Part shown: positions 33,277 to 46,289 of the stretch, piece by piece | Layout of the letters: each line of letters opens with the position of its first letter | How positions within the stretch are numbered: the first letter of the stretch is position 1 | Source of the DNA: Henckelia pumila | Lineage: Eukaryota; Streptophyta; Magnoliopsida; Lamiales; Gesneriaceae | DNA length: 64,000 nt | Assembly (NCBI RefSeq): GCF_033568475.1 | Contig: NC_133123.1 | Location: 21,190,622-21,254,621 of the forward strand | Direction: 5' to 3' | Translations under genes and position numbers: made by a program | Notes under the pieces: model-generated | What the model saw: only the letters and a program-made list of their open reading frames with translations | The model's database searches: none | Told to the model about the DNA's origin: nothing

Positions 33277-35536
33277 ATGGCGCCGGCGCCGGCGCAGGTG
33301 TCGAGGAAGCAAGGGCATTTAGAAGCTGGAAAAAAGAAGGTTTGCAGTCCTGTCCGGTTATTCAATTGCAGTTTTTTCAGTGGCCGCACTATATTAGAAA
33401 AAAAATTGCTCATTTGTGGTGTCGATAAGTATTTTATGTTGCAGTTTTTTTGTTTGGGGTTGATGCTTGATGATTGTATTGCGTATTTAGCATATGCCAC
33501 TCTCTCGTATTTAGTACAACTAAATTTTTTTTAATCTTATTGTACTTGTTTATTCACATCTGTGAGTTGCTGCTGAGCAACACGTAATCAGAAAACCATT
33601 GAAAGGTCTCTCTCCCTTTTCTGTCGAGAGTCTTGACTTCGCATATGAAATGCGGGCTGCACTTTCTTCCAGAAACTGAAAACATGGAAGTGGTAGCTCG
33701 AATTCTCTATCACGAGATGCAGCCCTGTCGATAATTTAAAATATTAGGGTCCAGATATAGAAGTTGTGCCGTGCGCATTTTACATTAACATATAAATGCC
33801 AAATTCATGTGATGTGTCAATACTAGGTTTATTCATCTCACTAGGACCCCGTGCCTTAGAAAATGATGGATAAAGTTCTCAGTATCATCCATTAAAAACT
33901 GAATTTTGCTTAGGTTGTTTTGACATGTTTGTCTTGGATATATTTGAACTCGGACACACCTCTTTTTCAGTGACATTTTTGTCACTGTCAAAATTTCGAG
34001 AAGTGATTTTTTGGCTCAAATTTACATTTTCTGTATGTACTTCAGCATGACATATCAAGGACTTCTTCTTTTCTTCTGTGTTGATATTTTGTTTGAATTT
34101 TTGTAATTATGCTGCAGTTAGAAGAGTTTCGACGAAAGAAAGCGGCAGAGAATGCTAAGAAAGCTGCATCCACGCCACAACTTCAAGTTTCAGACGACCT
34201 TCAACTTGAAAAGCAAGCATCAGAGGAAGCATTTATTGTAGATTCTAGTGGATTTGGTGTTTCTTATGATCTTGCGGAAGGTCGGTTTGAACCTTCAATT
34301 CTTATTGCAAATAATATTATTCAAGAAACTGAAACCGACTTTAAAAGTGATTATAGTTCTTCCAGTTATACAAATACTAAACTTTCTTTATTGGCTAATA
34401 ACATTGATGGAAACATATCTATTCCCAAGCATTCACTCTTAATTGGTGATGAGTATGCCCATTCTGTGGGTTCGGATAAGCATGAAAGAGCTGACCATGA
34501 ATTCCTGAATGAAATGAATGGCAACGTATCATCTTCTCAAGTTGCTTCAACTTTTGGAAATTACGATATTTTGGTTCATGGCCCATCATCTCACCAGGAA
34601 GTTTACCGTGCTTCCAGTCACTCTAATGACAATGGGATAGATAATCACCTATCCAATTATGATAATACCCCTGAAAAGGATTTTTTACTTGGTAATTCCA
34701 GTACATCTGTTTTTACCCCGAATCTTTTGCCTGAGAATTCTATTAGAGCTCTTCTGCAAGACATGCTGGATAATGATGGCCACCTGGGCAATGATATAAT
34801 ATCTTCACCTTACCAAAGTAAGATTGCGGGACTTTTAAAAAACTAATTTTGGTCGATTTTTGGGCATTTGATTCCTCCTTCCTCTCCTTTTTCCAGAAAT
34901 TTCTAATTTTGTTTGTTGCATGGTTTTTCTGTATATTTTCCTTGGTCATGCTGTGGTATCATAGACTCTGTCCGTTCTTCCCCAAATATGACCAGATCTG
35001 TATTTGGTGTCGGACAAAAAATCTCCGAGTTTCCTGATATGGAGGAGAAGAAAGTTAGTGGTTCCACTGGTCATATGGGAGGCTTTGATCGTTCAACTCC
35101 ATGGATATCTAACAATAGATATTCTGATCAATCTGATACCCAATTATGGTCAAACCGTGCGCCACAATCTCCAACTGTGTCTGGGAGAAGATCTCGTCCG
35201 TCTTTCCTTGATTCCATTCAGATTTCAAAAGCTCCCGCATCATCTCCTCCCCTCTTTGGAGAAACAAAAGTTGATTCATCTAGTTCCAAGGTCTACCCAA
35301 TGGATGGTTTGGCTGAATTAGTTTCTCCAAAATCCGTGAGTTCTTATATTGCATCTAGCAATGAGGTTGACAGATTCAGTCATATCACTGAGAGCAAGCA
35401 TGATCTTCTTTCACGGAAGCAAAATGAAGACTTTGCTGCTTTAGAACAGGTTTCCTAAACACGCGTATTTATAATTGCTGTATTGATATTTTTATGCTTC
35501 TTGATATTGTTATATCTTTATTGTATATTGTCTTGC

Positions 35537-35582
<46 letters not shown>

Positions 35583-38500
35583 CTCCAATCTCTGTCAATG
35601 GGTTAATTCAATCAATTCTATTTGCTTTTCGCATAGATAGTGTTTGTTTTTTTTAACATAATCATTGCACAAGCTTTACTTCCAAATTTGTTGCGCTCAG
35701 ATATATGCATTCATCATACACTGCATTCTAGAATCCCCATTTATTCTTTTCGCTTTAGTTTCATTACGCTTTCTTATTCAGTCAGTTACTGGCATAATTC
35801 TTTTCTTTGCATAGATGAACTTGAAGATTTCATTACATTCCTTTTGGACAATCTTTTAGACATGGTTGTTGGATTAACCCTGATTATTGTGCTGATGTAT
35901 TGGACATAGTGCAGTTCTAAGTCGATGAGGGATGAAAGAAGAGTTGAATCTCTTTTGATGTATGCTGATAAGAAATGTAGTTGGGGCTATAAACTAATTT
36001 GTAAGATCCATGAAATTGATTATTTGGTTGATGTAAGGACGGATTGCTTCTTCAGGACTTTGTTTTCTTGGGACGGATTTAAGGTTTTTGTATTTTGGAG
36101 TCACTTCTGTTTTCATTTATTTGCAGCATATAGAGGATTTAACGCAAGAGAAATTTTCATTGCAACGTGCTTTGGAAACTTCGCGTGCTCTAGCAGAGTC
36201 TTTGGCTTCTGAAAATTCAACTTTGACTGATAGCTTTAATAGACAGGTGTGTACTTGCAATGCTTGTTGCTGAAAAAGTGTATGTGTTAGCTGCTTGGTG
36301 GATTTCATGTGAACTGGAATTGACATGATTTTTTTTTATCAGAAACAAACAAATATTATTAATAGGTATAAAAGTTTCGTACAAATGTGGACCAGAGGTC
36401 CACAAGATCCTCTAGGTGACTAATATGAAGATTATGCTACTTCAAAACCAGATTCCAACCCCTATACAAATCTGAAATTGCAAAAGCTTGGAAATCATTC
36501 AAACTATGTAACCACACTGCCACTCTGAGCTTGATCTTATCCCAGATCTCTTCAATCGAGTCTTCTACGTCTTCGAAGATTCTCTGATTTCTTTCCAGCC
36601 ATACGTTCCAACAAACACAATGTATTGTAATTTCCCATATAGTTTTCCCTCTTTTGCTCAGTGAACATCCCAAATCTGCTGCGTACAAATCCTTCGTGGT
36701 CTTTGGTGTTACCCACAACAGTCCAAGTTCCTTTAGCACTAACCACCATAATGTACTCGTGAATGGACAATGCACCAGCAGATGATCTATACTTTCTCCC
36801 TCTTTCTTGCACAGAACACACCAATTAGGATTCAAAAGACATTTCGGAGACCTCTTTTGGATCAAATCGCAAGTCGGTAGCCTACCCAACGCTGCTGTCC
36901 ATGAGAATACCTTGACCTTAGAAGGAATCGGCGCTTTCCAAATGGCTCGAATGATTAGACTTAATTCTATGCATGTTTTGCAATTTTCTTTTTTCTTTTG
37001 GTCATATTAAAGTACCTCTTGGCTGATGATTTTTGTCAATCATGCTAGAAACCGGTGTCCTGTTGACTTTATATTTTGGGTTCCGATTTCATTATAGCTT
37101 TGGAAGTATATAATACCATTTACTAGCTGGATATGCAGGACTTCCATCACAGGATGCCCCACATTCGTATTTGAGAGTATATAAGGGTTTTTGAAAAAAA
37201 CAAGTTGGCATACCTGCTCAATTTGATAATAATTTCAGTACATTTGTTATTATCGTGAATGCTGAAAAATTGACGGCTGGAACACGTGTTATGGCAAGTT
37301 CTTGTGTTTAAAAACTTATGCCTTCTCATTGTTGTTTCCTTTCTTCTTTAAATAGACATGCAGTGCTCGAAAATATTGCTAAATTTCTGGTGTTATTTGG
37401 ACTCTTGGAGAATCCAAGTTTACGAGATTGTGTGTTTTTATGGTATATATCATCTATGATCTTGAGTTTTGTAAAACCATTGTTCGGACATTTGATTATT
37501 TTCATCATCTTTTTATCGTGTTCTTAATTTTGTTTATCAAATTCTGTGTTGACCCTGGTGCCGCATACTAACTAATGTTGGGATTCCAATATTTCTCTTA
37601 TTTGGTAGCACAACTTGTTTGTTCTGATGTGGCTCTTTTCCTCTTCTCTTCAGGGAAGCCTTGTCAACCAGCTGAAGTTTGACTTGGACAAGCTACAAGA
37701 AGAAATCAAAGCTCAACTGGTTAGTGTTGATAGAATAAACTTTGGGTGTGTTATGTAGTTGTCTTCCAGTTTAGGATTTCTCCATTGGTATACTGACTAG
37801 CTTCTTGATTACGCATAATGGAGTTAGTTGACTGGCGTCTTATCTTTCATATTCTATTATCTTATTCATTGTGATTGATGATCATTTAATAACTGTTTTC
37901 CTTTTCATATTTCTCAATCTCCACTCTCTTTGACTCACCATAATCTATTTGTTTTCACTCTGCTCTAACTTGACCCATGATGTAAAAAATTTGTAGGCGG
38001 AACTCGAAGCTGTGAAAATTGAATATGCTAATGCTCAATTGGAATGTAATGCAGCTGATGAACGCGCAAAGTTGTTGGCGTCTGAAGTTATTGGGTTGGA
38101 AGAGAAGGTAATTCATTGCATAATATTTTTTTAGCTATGAACAACTTCGTTGAATTGGGCAGGAGAGTAATGCTTACAGTACCATTTGTCAAATCTTATT
38201 GCAATGGGAGTGTCTGAACTCTGAACTCTGGAGGGTGCTGTGTATTCATGCTTTATTCAGTTTACATTTCTTGTTTCGAGGAGAAGGGATATCTTTCCCA
38301 TCGTTGTCTGTGAGACTTTTTTCCCACCATAATTCCATTTCTTGATGTTTGACCTTCTGCGGGAAGAATACTGACTGCAGTTGTATAGATGGAAAGAGTG
38401 GAGCAGTCACCCCATTTGTCGTTAATGCCAAACATTGCTTGGAGTTTTATTCTCGTTTCTTCAGATTACATTTCTGTGGTATACCTGTGCATCTAGGCAT

Positions 38501-41500
38501 TACGGTTGAGGTCTAATGAGCTAAAATTGGAGAGGATTTTGGAAAATTCCCAGGCTGAAGTTTCTTCTTACAGGTATTGTGATTCCTCTTATTGTTATCA
38601 CATTCACGTTTCTAGAAGAAAAGGCTTCATAATAACTGCCCGTTTTGCTCTCCACAGGAAGAAACTGTCAAGCCTTGAAAAAGATAGGCAAGATCTGCAG
38701 TCAACTGTTGATGCTTTACAAGAAGGTGTGTAACTTATGTGCTCTATCAATGTTTATTTATTAAGAGCGATATATTTAGGAAGTTGAAGTGGAGAGAAGC
38801 ATAATCATGAAATTGTTGAAACTGTCACTCTATTCTCTGAAACTTGTTCGATGTTGATCTCCTGATGGTGTCTGATTTCAATTGTGTGCGTTGAGAAACT
38901 TAGAATTTTCGATTTTGGTTTTTTTTTTTTTTGGAATTTGCAAAGGAAACCCATCAAATACTCACTTTATCTTAACTATATTAAATTAAGCTCAAAGATA
39001 ACCCCCACGTGATTCTTCTGCTGCTTTCTGTTTTATACTGGACAAGGGGAGACAGGTAAAAATGAGTGGTTACTGTCAAAAATAAAAGTTTTGAATATCG
39101 TAAGGGAGTCCTGCTAAAAGAGAATTTATGTACTGTTATTAACCAATTATGACTATCGACGTCACTGAATTTTGGGTCACTTCAATTCTCTAGTTTTCAG
39201 CATTAGCCTTGAGACAAAGATGGTTTTGATACTGGTGAAGATTTTTGTATTTTAAAATTAAGTCAATTGGAACATTGCATATTCTTGATTTTGTGTCCTT
39301 TTTTATTTTTCTGGAATTCTTAAGGTTAAAACAGAATGGGGACTCCAGGTGACTAAATATCCATATAGGAAACTACCAGAAGGTGGCTTAAAGTCCTCCT
39401 TTTTTGGATCAAAAGGATGAAAATAACACAGATGATCTCTGACTTATTTGAGTATCCGAAAAATCTTTTTACATGTGAATTTTGTACTTGTACCGTATTT
39501 TGACTAGCGTTGTTCTTTGACATCGGTCAGTCATTTCTCATTTTCTTCTAAATCTTGTGGTAGTAAGCAATAATTTCTTCTTTACAAAGTAGCTTGGCCT
39601 CATGTTGTTTGTTTTATAATTATAATTCAGATCTCATCTCTAAGAACTGCGGTGACTATATCTGTCATCATACAATTAATAAGAATCTGTCTATATATGC
39701 TCTATAATGTGTATAACCTATATTTGAACTCTCTTTCTTATTTTCATTCTGAATCGATTGGGATGTGCGTCATAGTAATGATATAACCATCCCCTCATGC
39801 AGAGAAAAAGCTGTTACTGGTCAAATTACGAAAAGCTTCTGCAAGTGGGAGATCTGTTGACATCAAGGAGACATCAACTAATAAGAAAGAAATGTCAACT
39901 TCAACAGAGGATCTTGGTATGGATTTCCAATAATCTTTCTCTTGTAGTGCTCGAATCTGGTTTGAGAGTAATAATCTTCTTTTGGAGTTGTATGTCTAGG
40001 ACTGAATTTCTGTTAATATGTCTATGGAAAACCTTGTGATGAATTCAGTGTCTCTCATCGTTGCATAAAGAACTTGTGAATGTGTGTAGATATTCTGTTC
40101 TTTGCATAAACCTACATGATTTCTCCTTATTGCTCCTTGAGCGGCAACTTCCAGGTGTTTTTTTTATCATAATATTTCATTCTTGGGGTTTTCTTGCTCT
40201 GAGTATCATGTTTCAATCAGACAGACCACTATTTTCCTATCTTCTAATATATTCCTGAGGTTTTGAATCATATGATCATGTGATTGATTAGTCAATTATG
40301 ATTAACAAGAAATCTGTTGATATATATTATAGGTAGTGTCACGGAAGCTTCGAATTTGGACTATTACGGGACTGAATTGCTCAGAAGTGATGATCTTAGT
40401 CATGAAAACATAATGCTCCGTCTTGAAGGTCTACCTTTGACTATTCCTTCTGATCAGATGAGAATGATTCAAAATATTAACATGTTAATCTCAGAGGTAA
40501 ATTCTGTTGGCATTTTAAACCTTTGTGTGTGTGTGTGTGTGTGTGGATTTCTCTAGTCTCCCTTTTGTTCATGCATTGGTTAGTTGAAGTGTCACTGCAG
40601 TTACCATTTCAAAACCCAAAAGTAAATTGAGTTTTTCCACTGCAGTTGGCTTTGGAGAAAGATCAGTTGACGCAGGCCTTGTCAGCAGAATCATCGCAGA
40701 GGTCAAAGCTTTCGGTAAGTTTTATTCAATCTTGTTTTTGCTAATTGAGATTGTTTTTGTAGTATACCTACTGCTCCAAGGAATTTAATGTTGGTGGTGA
40801 TTTCTCAATCATGAAACCTACATGTTGTTACTGAGTGATGTCTCTTTGTAGCCATATGCTTCAACCTGCAGATTATTAGATCTCAAACAAAGACTTGGGA
40901 CCCATAAGCAATTGCAATTTTTGTTTACTATAAAGTCAGCTAGATTATGGGATTGTACAAAAAGATTTGAGGCCCATAAGCAATTAGGAAATTTCATGCA
41001 TTATAGTAATCTCTTTCGCAGGAGCATAATATGATTAAGGCTATCACAAAAAGAGAAGTGCAATTCTCTGTTTTAACAATTCACTTCCGAACACTAGCAA
41101 TTCACCTTCTGTTTGGTTAGGAGATTTTAGATATGGTTGAAAGAATGTGCGAGGAAAAAGTTACATGTTCTAAAGTAAGTTTTGTGCTGTGAGAGCCATA
41201 AAATGTTAATTTTATAAGTCGTTTTGGCTTGTCTTTTGCACGGTAGATTTTATTTCATCTTTATCTGCTTCTGTCTGGTTGAAGGAACTAAACAAGGAAT
41301 TGACCCGAAAGCTTGAATCTCAAACACAAAAATTTGAGCTGTTGATGTCTCAAAGTATGGCAAATGAAAACATCCAACGAAGACAACCAGATCTTCATGT
41401 TGAGCAGGAAAAAACCGCATATGCAGATGAAGGAGATGAGGTGATGCATCTATTACAGTTGGATTGTTTTGTTTGGTTGCCGTTAAAATATCGAAAAAAT

Positions 41501-41865
41501 ATTCGATATATATACTGCTGAATTTATTTAGGAGTAAATGCTTGTCGGAATGTTGGCTTGGTGAACCCGGGCACTTTGAGATAAATCGTTATAACTGATG
41601 AAGTAGTATCAAATATGATGGAAGACTCAATTTGGCCTATCACCCAATTGGGTATAATTTGTGTACAGTTCAGTGACACTGCATATCCGCTTGACGACTT
41701 TCCAACCAAGAACTAAAAATTATAATCTCGTGTTCAAAAATTCTACTGCTGTGCCAATGACTTGTCATTGTTTTGTTTGAGTAGGTGGTGGAAAGAGTAT
41801 TGGGATGGATATTGAAGCTATTTCCTGGAGGGTCATCGAAGCAGCGAACCAGCAAGCATCTATGA
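33277..41865 (+). CDS. BLI: BLISTER-like coiled-coil protein, 14 exons (~757 aa)
   Basis: Plant BLISTER is a nuclear coiled-coil protein known in Arabidopsis to bind the Polycomb methyltransferase CURLY LEAF and to act in development and stress. Exons read by GT-AG rules with continuous frame: 33277-33339, 34118-34817, 34965-35449, 36127-36246, 37654-37719, 37997-38107, 38497-38573, 38658-38725, 39803-39916, 40333-40496, 40646-40714, 41285-41440, 41785-41865; an optional 54-nt exon at 41121-41174 would make fourteen. The start has the family's RKQGHLEAGKKK then LEEFRRKKAAENAKK. A Ser-rich middle follows, then a long coiled coil, and the conserved end VVERVLGWILKLFPGG with stop at 41863. Length is close to the Arabidopsis protein as I recall it. 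All splice sites look intact, so it is probably functional. Introns hold a TA microsatellite (35540-35578), a TG run (40528-40545) and a LINE remnant. Confidence 0.87.
35540..35578. repeat. (TA)n microsatellite in BLISTER intron 3
   Basis: About 39 bp of TA repeats. Confidence 0.97.
36330..36965 (-). mobile_element. 5'-truncated LINE remnant in BLISTER intron 4
   Basis: A minus-strand frame (from about 36960 down to the stop at 36437) encodes the zinc-binding domain found at the C-terminus of plant LINE reverse transcriptases: KVFSWTAALGRLPTCDLI, then CVLCKKEGESIDHLLVHCP with the Cys/His ligands, then WNVWLERNQRIFED. A run of T at 36329-36338 is the poly(A) tail in element sense. The 5' end is cut near 36965. 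No clear target duplication. It is antisense to the host gene and outside all exons. Confidence 0.85.
41121..41174 (+). other. Candidate in-frame cassette exon of BLISTER
   Basis: 54 nt, phase 0 on both sides, open in the gene frame, with a pyrimidine-rich acceptor (TTGGTTAG) and a strong donor (AAA|GTAAGT). From memory, other BLISTER proteins join the flanking exons directly (SKL followed by ELN), so this may be optional or unused. Confidence 0.35.
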
Positions 41866-43114
41866 TCATATAATACAGTTTTCTGGATGCGACCATATCT
41901 TCACCTCCCTTCGTTCAGTGGCAAGATAGAGGCTGCGGTTTGTATACTGGGAGTGACCCCATCTCCTTTCCTTTTTTCTAGAAAGCGGGAAAATCTCTAT
42001 GGGGCCTCCCAAGATGATGTTGATAGGTATCTTGGTAAAGTTGCGATTATTTAGTCGGTCTGTTCCAAGTTTTTGGGGCATTTAGAATCAGAATTTTTTT
42101 TTGTATTAAAGGGAGGTTTTTGTAGCGTTTGTGATACTTCTGCGGGTATATTAATTGTACATGTAAGCTGGGCATTACGTATTCTAAGAAATTATTTTGA
42201 CAACAATAATTTTTTTACATTATAGAACAGTCAAGAGTTACGTAAGAGTTGTAAAGATGCCAAAGACTTTTGGTGTGAAATGTCATGGAATGAAGTTTGC
42301 TAATTCGTCCGCTCATTTCATATTGATTTCCTTCAATTTATCTTGTAAAAAATCATATGCTATTATGAATTGATATCTGCCTCTTGATTGGGTATTTTGC
42401 TTGCTGATTACTTTTCTTTTCAAAATTATTCCAAGAGAAAACTTTCCTCTTTAATTATTTCAGACGCTTGAATAAAAAATGCTCGCCTTTTCAACGACTT
42501 TGACTCACACTACCGTATAATATTAATTTCAATTGAGTTACTGGCTAATGTTGTCCGAGCAAATTATACGGATTCTGAATTTGCTTGTTATTGCTCATGA
42601 GTTTGTGTACCAATCTCAGCTCCAGAATTCCCCTTACCATGGAAGTCCAAGTAGATAATTGAAACTGAAGTATTTACAACTTCATGTCCACTTAATGTTA
42701 GTATCCCCCTTTATATGTTGAAATCTACTATTTTTCAGACAAAAAGCAAAAATAAAAATAAAAATTCATGAAACTATAACCTCAAGTGAAAAAATTTACA
42801 AGGCAAATCTAACCTTGGTCAGAGGCATATGCCGAAGCCAGAAAAAACAAGCAGACAACTAAAAAAATAGCCATCAATAGTAGCATTATGGAACCACATT
42901 TGTAGTTCTTTTTCACGAATGCATAAAAAATCAAGCAGACACGATTCCTTCATTGACAACAACAGGGCAGTAACAGCTTTCCTAAAGGATATCTCCTCGA
43001 GTATTTGCTAAAAGAAATATTATCTATAACATGATCTAAGGTAGGGAGATAGACTGCTCCAACTATTAGATTAAACCTACAGATTTTTACTAATCTAACT
43101 ACATAATTGTACAT
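41866..43114. other. Intergenic region between convergent BLISTER and myosin-tail genes
   Basis: Should contain both 3' UTRs. An AATAAA is at about 42471 on the plus strand. No other gene seen. Confidence 0.5.
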
Positions 43115-45783
43115 TCAAGGCCGATGCTGAGATAGAACAAGGAAAGTGATCGGAAAGAAAATCGAGGAGGTGGATATACATTGTGGCGTTAACTGGAGAA
43201 GAAACATGCAGCTACATCTAGGCCAATTTCCTGTTATTGCAAAAAATTCAAAAGCTGGATTTTCAAGAAGTTCTGCCGCAGGTTTTACACCTATGAAGTC
43301 TGATTGTTGGAGAGAACTACAGATATCATCAATGGAGAAGGGGATGCTGCACAATTAGAGAAGGTTAATCAGTCATGAGCTTTTATTGTTTTTATGTTGT
43401 GCTAAATCTGTCTTGTCATGGTACCTCGAATTTTCATCCAACAAAAAGGAGTCGCCATCAGCTTCATCAAAATCCTTTGTCATTTGTATCTTTATACTAG
43501 ATAATACCTAATAAGATGAATATAAAGTTGAGAGAGTGCCAGTACGCTATAAAATAGTTGATTTTTTTCAAAATCATTGTGCACCATGATTATATAACTG
43601 AAATGAAGTTGAAAAGTATATCAAGAAAAATGAAAAAGGAAACTAAATTCAGGAGACTACATGTGCCATAATCATCATCATAGTAGAGTGTACAAATTCT
43701 ATGAAGTTGTTGAATGCTCAATATCTGCAAACAACAAAGCATAAATAGGGTTCATCATGGTACTTATGCTATGGATTAGAATACAAATCACACAGCTCAA
43801 ATAAATTAAGATATCTTGGATTCAAAATCTGCATGTAATTCCTGTCTCATCTCTCTCTAATAGCTTTTTTAGTACTAGGAAAAAAGCACACACATCAGGG
43901 CAGTCTTACAGGGCACAAGTCAGTTGTAAGATCTTCATATGTTATTCGAAACTTCTGATGTATTACCTGCATCGAAAGATGCTTAATTACTCTCAGAAAT
44001 ACATCAATGTCAGAGGGTATTGTAACATTGTCATTATGTATAAGATAATATAAGGTTCATTGGTTGTCAAGATTTTAGATAATTAATTCAACCAGAAATA
44101 TCTCAAAATTCGAATTATTATAGAAATGTTTTACAAAAAAGTTTGACAGGCAAAGGACAAGAGAAACATACCAGGAATCCTACAGCCTGACGTACATGTT
44201 TTAACTCATCCCATGATGAGCCTGCATACTGTAAAATGACAATAATTATACAACCTCCATATGATGCAATAACTATTGAAAGTACGTTCTGAAAGCATGC
44301 TAGTAAAGTAACAATTGGTTTTCCTATCCTATATTCAATAGCATACGCCAGGCTCATTAAGTATTGTTGGATCAAATAGATCGCATTTAGATCCCATACA
44401 TCCAACATTAATAATGCTCCCTACTATATATTTACCAAGTGTGGCATTGGATCCTTCTTATCCTATACAACTTGCAATATATTAACGAAAAATTCATAAA
44501 TTAATGCGCTGCAACCAAAGCTACCTCTTCTCCTGCATGTCCGCACCAGAGTTCTAATTCATCTAATCCTGCTTTTATGTGCTCCCCATTGCTAAATGTG
44601 CAACATTCTTTGCTAAGGAGAAGGCTGCAGAAAAATGAAACATCAGAAATAAAGAGTAAAATTTTGTTGCTAATCCGAAAATGTTTTAAGCAATACCTGT
44701 TAAAAATTTGTACGTTTATATAAGAAAAAAATTGGGTGAAGATTTTCTGAACGAGGACTGGAGGAACCTGAAACAACAATTTCGATAAGTTATGTTGCAT
44801 AATCACATAACAAGTTTATGAATAGGTTTACATACAAAATTATCTTTCATAGTGGTTAGAATCCCATTTAGGCTCTCAGTGATGCTTTTCCAATGATTTC
44901 TTGAAGAACTACCGTTAAATGATCCACCAGATGATTGAGGTGCCTGAAGTACTCATTGAAATTGAAAGTCCAATCAGCACAAATCATTAGCAAAGCAAAT
45001 TCAACAACAATGCCACACAACAATTTCTATGACTGATTCATACCATGACTCTTGCTGTCTTATTCAACTGGCTTTTTCAAATAAGATTTTGTTTTCCGTA
45101 ATCTCGTGAAGAAGGAAAGGATGCACGCGTGAAAACCAGATAACTAAATTGATTATGTAATCCTAATTAGGTAAATGAAAACTCACGAAAAATAAGATGC
45201 AACTTTAAAAAAGAAGCTAAAATATCCATAAATGGTAATCGCGGACAAAACCAAATAAAGATGGGAAAACTGAATTTTCCAAATGGGAAAATCCAACCTG
45301 GATACACAAAGAAACGAGTGACAACAATTCCTTTTTCGAGTTTTCCCGAATGATTCCATAGATCTTTTCAACGTAAGCAGTCAATTGCTCCTTGAAAAGC
45401 AAAGCCGGATACTTGGCCTCAACTTGGCAAATCCCATCAAGTCCACCTATTGAAAGGTGTGCAGAAGAAGGCGAGGAGCGAAAGCCCTGAAAAATTGCTA
45501 AAAATCATATTTCTTACTGTCTCTTTTGGTGTGCTTAACCAAATTGCTATTAAGAATGTTCAAATCCAGTCACGTTTCAGTGAAATATCTCCGGAAGGAA
45601 CTAATTATAAGTATGTTGAAACATATAAGGTCTTCGCACCTGGGAAATCCTTCCAAAAAATGAAGTAGGTTGGGGAGGTTTTTTTGGAGTTGAACTTGTA
45701 GCTTTTAGAGTTTGCTGAAGTAAAAACAGTAGTGTGGATGTGTTTGAAAGCCAGTAAGCTATATTATTGGTGTTTGCTTCATC
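43115..45783 (-). CDS. Class XI myosin tail (DIL domain), motor exons absent
   Basis: Class XI myosins carry organelles along actin; the C-terminal globular tail with its DIL (dilute) domain binds cargo receptors. Ten exons read in frame on the minus strand: 45783-45640, 45486-45298, 44943-44836, 44767-44697, 44624-44525, 44228-44172, 43966-43910, 43724-43644, 43507-43425, 43346-43115 (about 373 codons). They give [75 protein letters not shown] and IPFSIDDI in the family order. All acceptors and donors are intact. No exon for the motor, IQ or coiled-coil parts was found up to 50.7 kb, and other genes lie beyond. The protein end (after LLENPAFEF) runs about 40 residues longer than I expect for the family, suggesting a late frameshift. 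It is either a truncated gene copy or a tail-only gene. Confidence 0.8.
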
Positions 45784-46249
45784 CTGCAACAAGATACAAA
45801 AAAACCATATTCACAAGGACAGCTGTAACATACAAGATGCTGAACTACTTCAATCAAGAATGACTAGGATTATGATTCAATTTGTCACAACTAATACTCA
45901 TTTTGGTTCTTTGGTTCCTTAACTAGACATAGATGTCATAAAAAGATATATCATATATGTGAAAACCAGCCATGTCAGCTCCTATCCTTTTTCAGGATTT
46001 CATATTTTCCATCAATTGAAAATAAACATTAAACTTGAGCTTAAATAATTGTACTGGACATCTCCGAGCTCAATAAAATTTATTAATTAGTCCACTAAAC
46101 AATAAACAAATTTATCAGTTTTTGCGAATTACTCAGCAAATACTTTACTCTGAGGACGAGAAAACAGGACTGACTTAATGTAAACAGGGCTGACTCTTGC
46201 TATACTGAACGAGAAAATACCACAAAAAATTGACTTAACCTGTTAAAGA
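45784..46249. other. No gene seen between the myosin tail and the Tat-like element
   Basis: The expected upstream myosin exon (CLLHW...FDRII region) was not found here on either strand. The AT-rich text from about 46130 is probably the 3' untranslated part of the Tat-like element. Confidence 0.5.
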
Positions 46250-46289
46250 CCAGCTCAGCGAGCTATATGAAGAAGTCTGATCCGAGCCG

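Noticed and set aside
36552..36824. Second minus-strand frame in BLISTER intron 4
   Set aside because: It overlaps the LINE zinc-binding frame in another phase and has no motif.
45450..45668. Plus-strand frame [11 protein letters not shown]
   Set aside because: It is the antisense of myosin tail exons 1 and 2 with no resemblance to a known protein.
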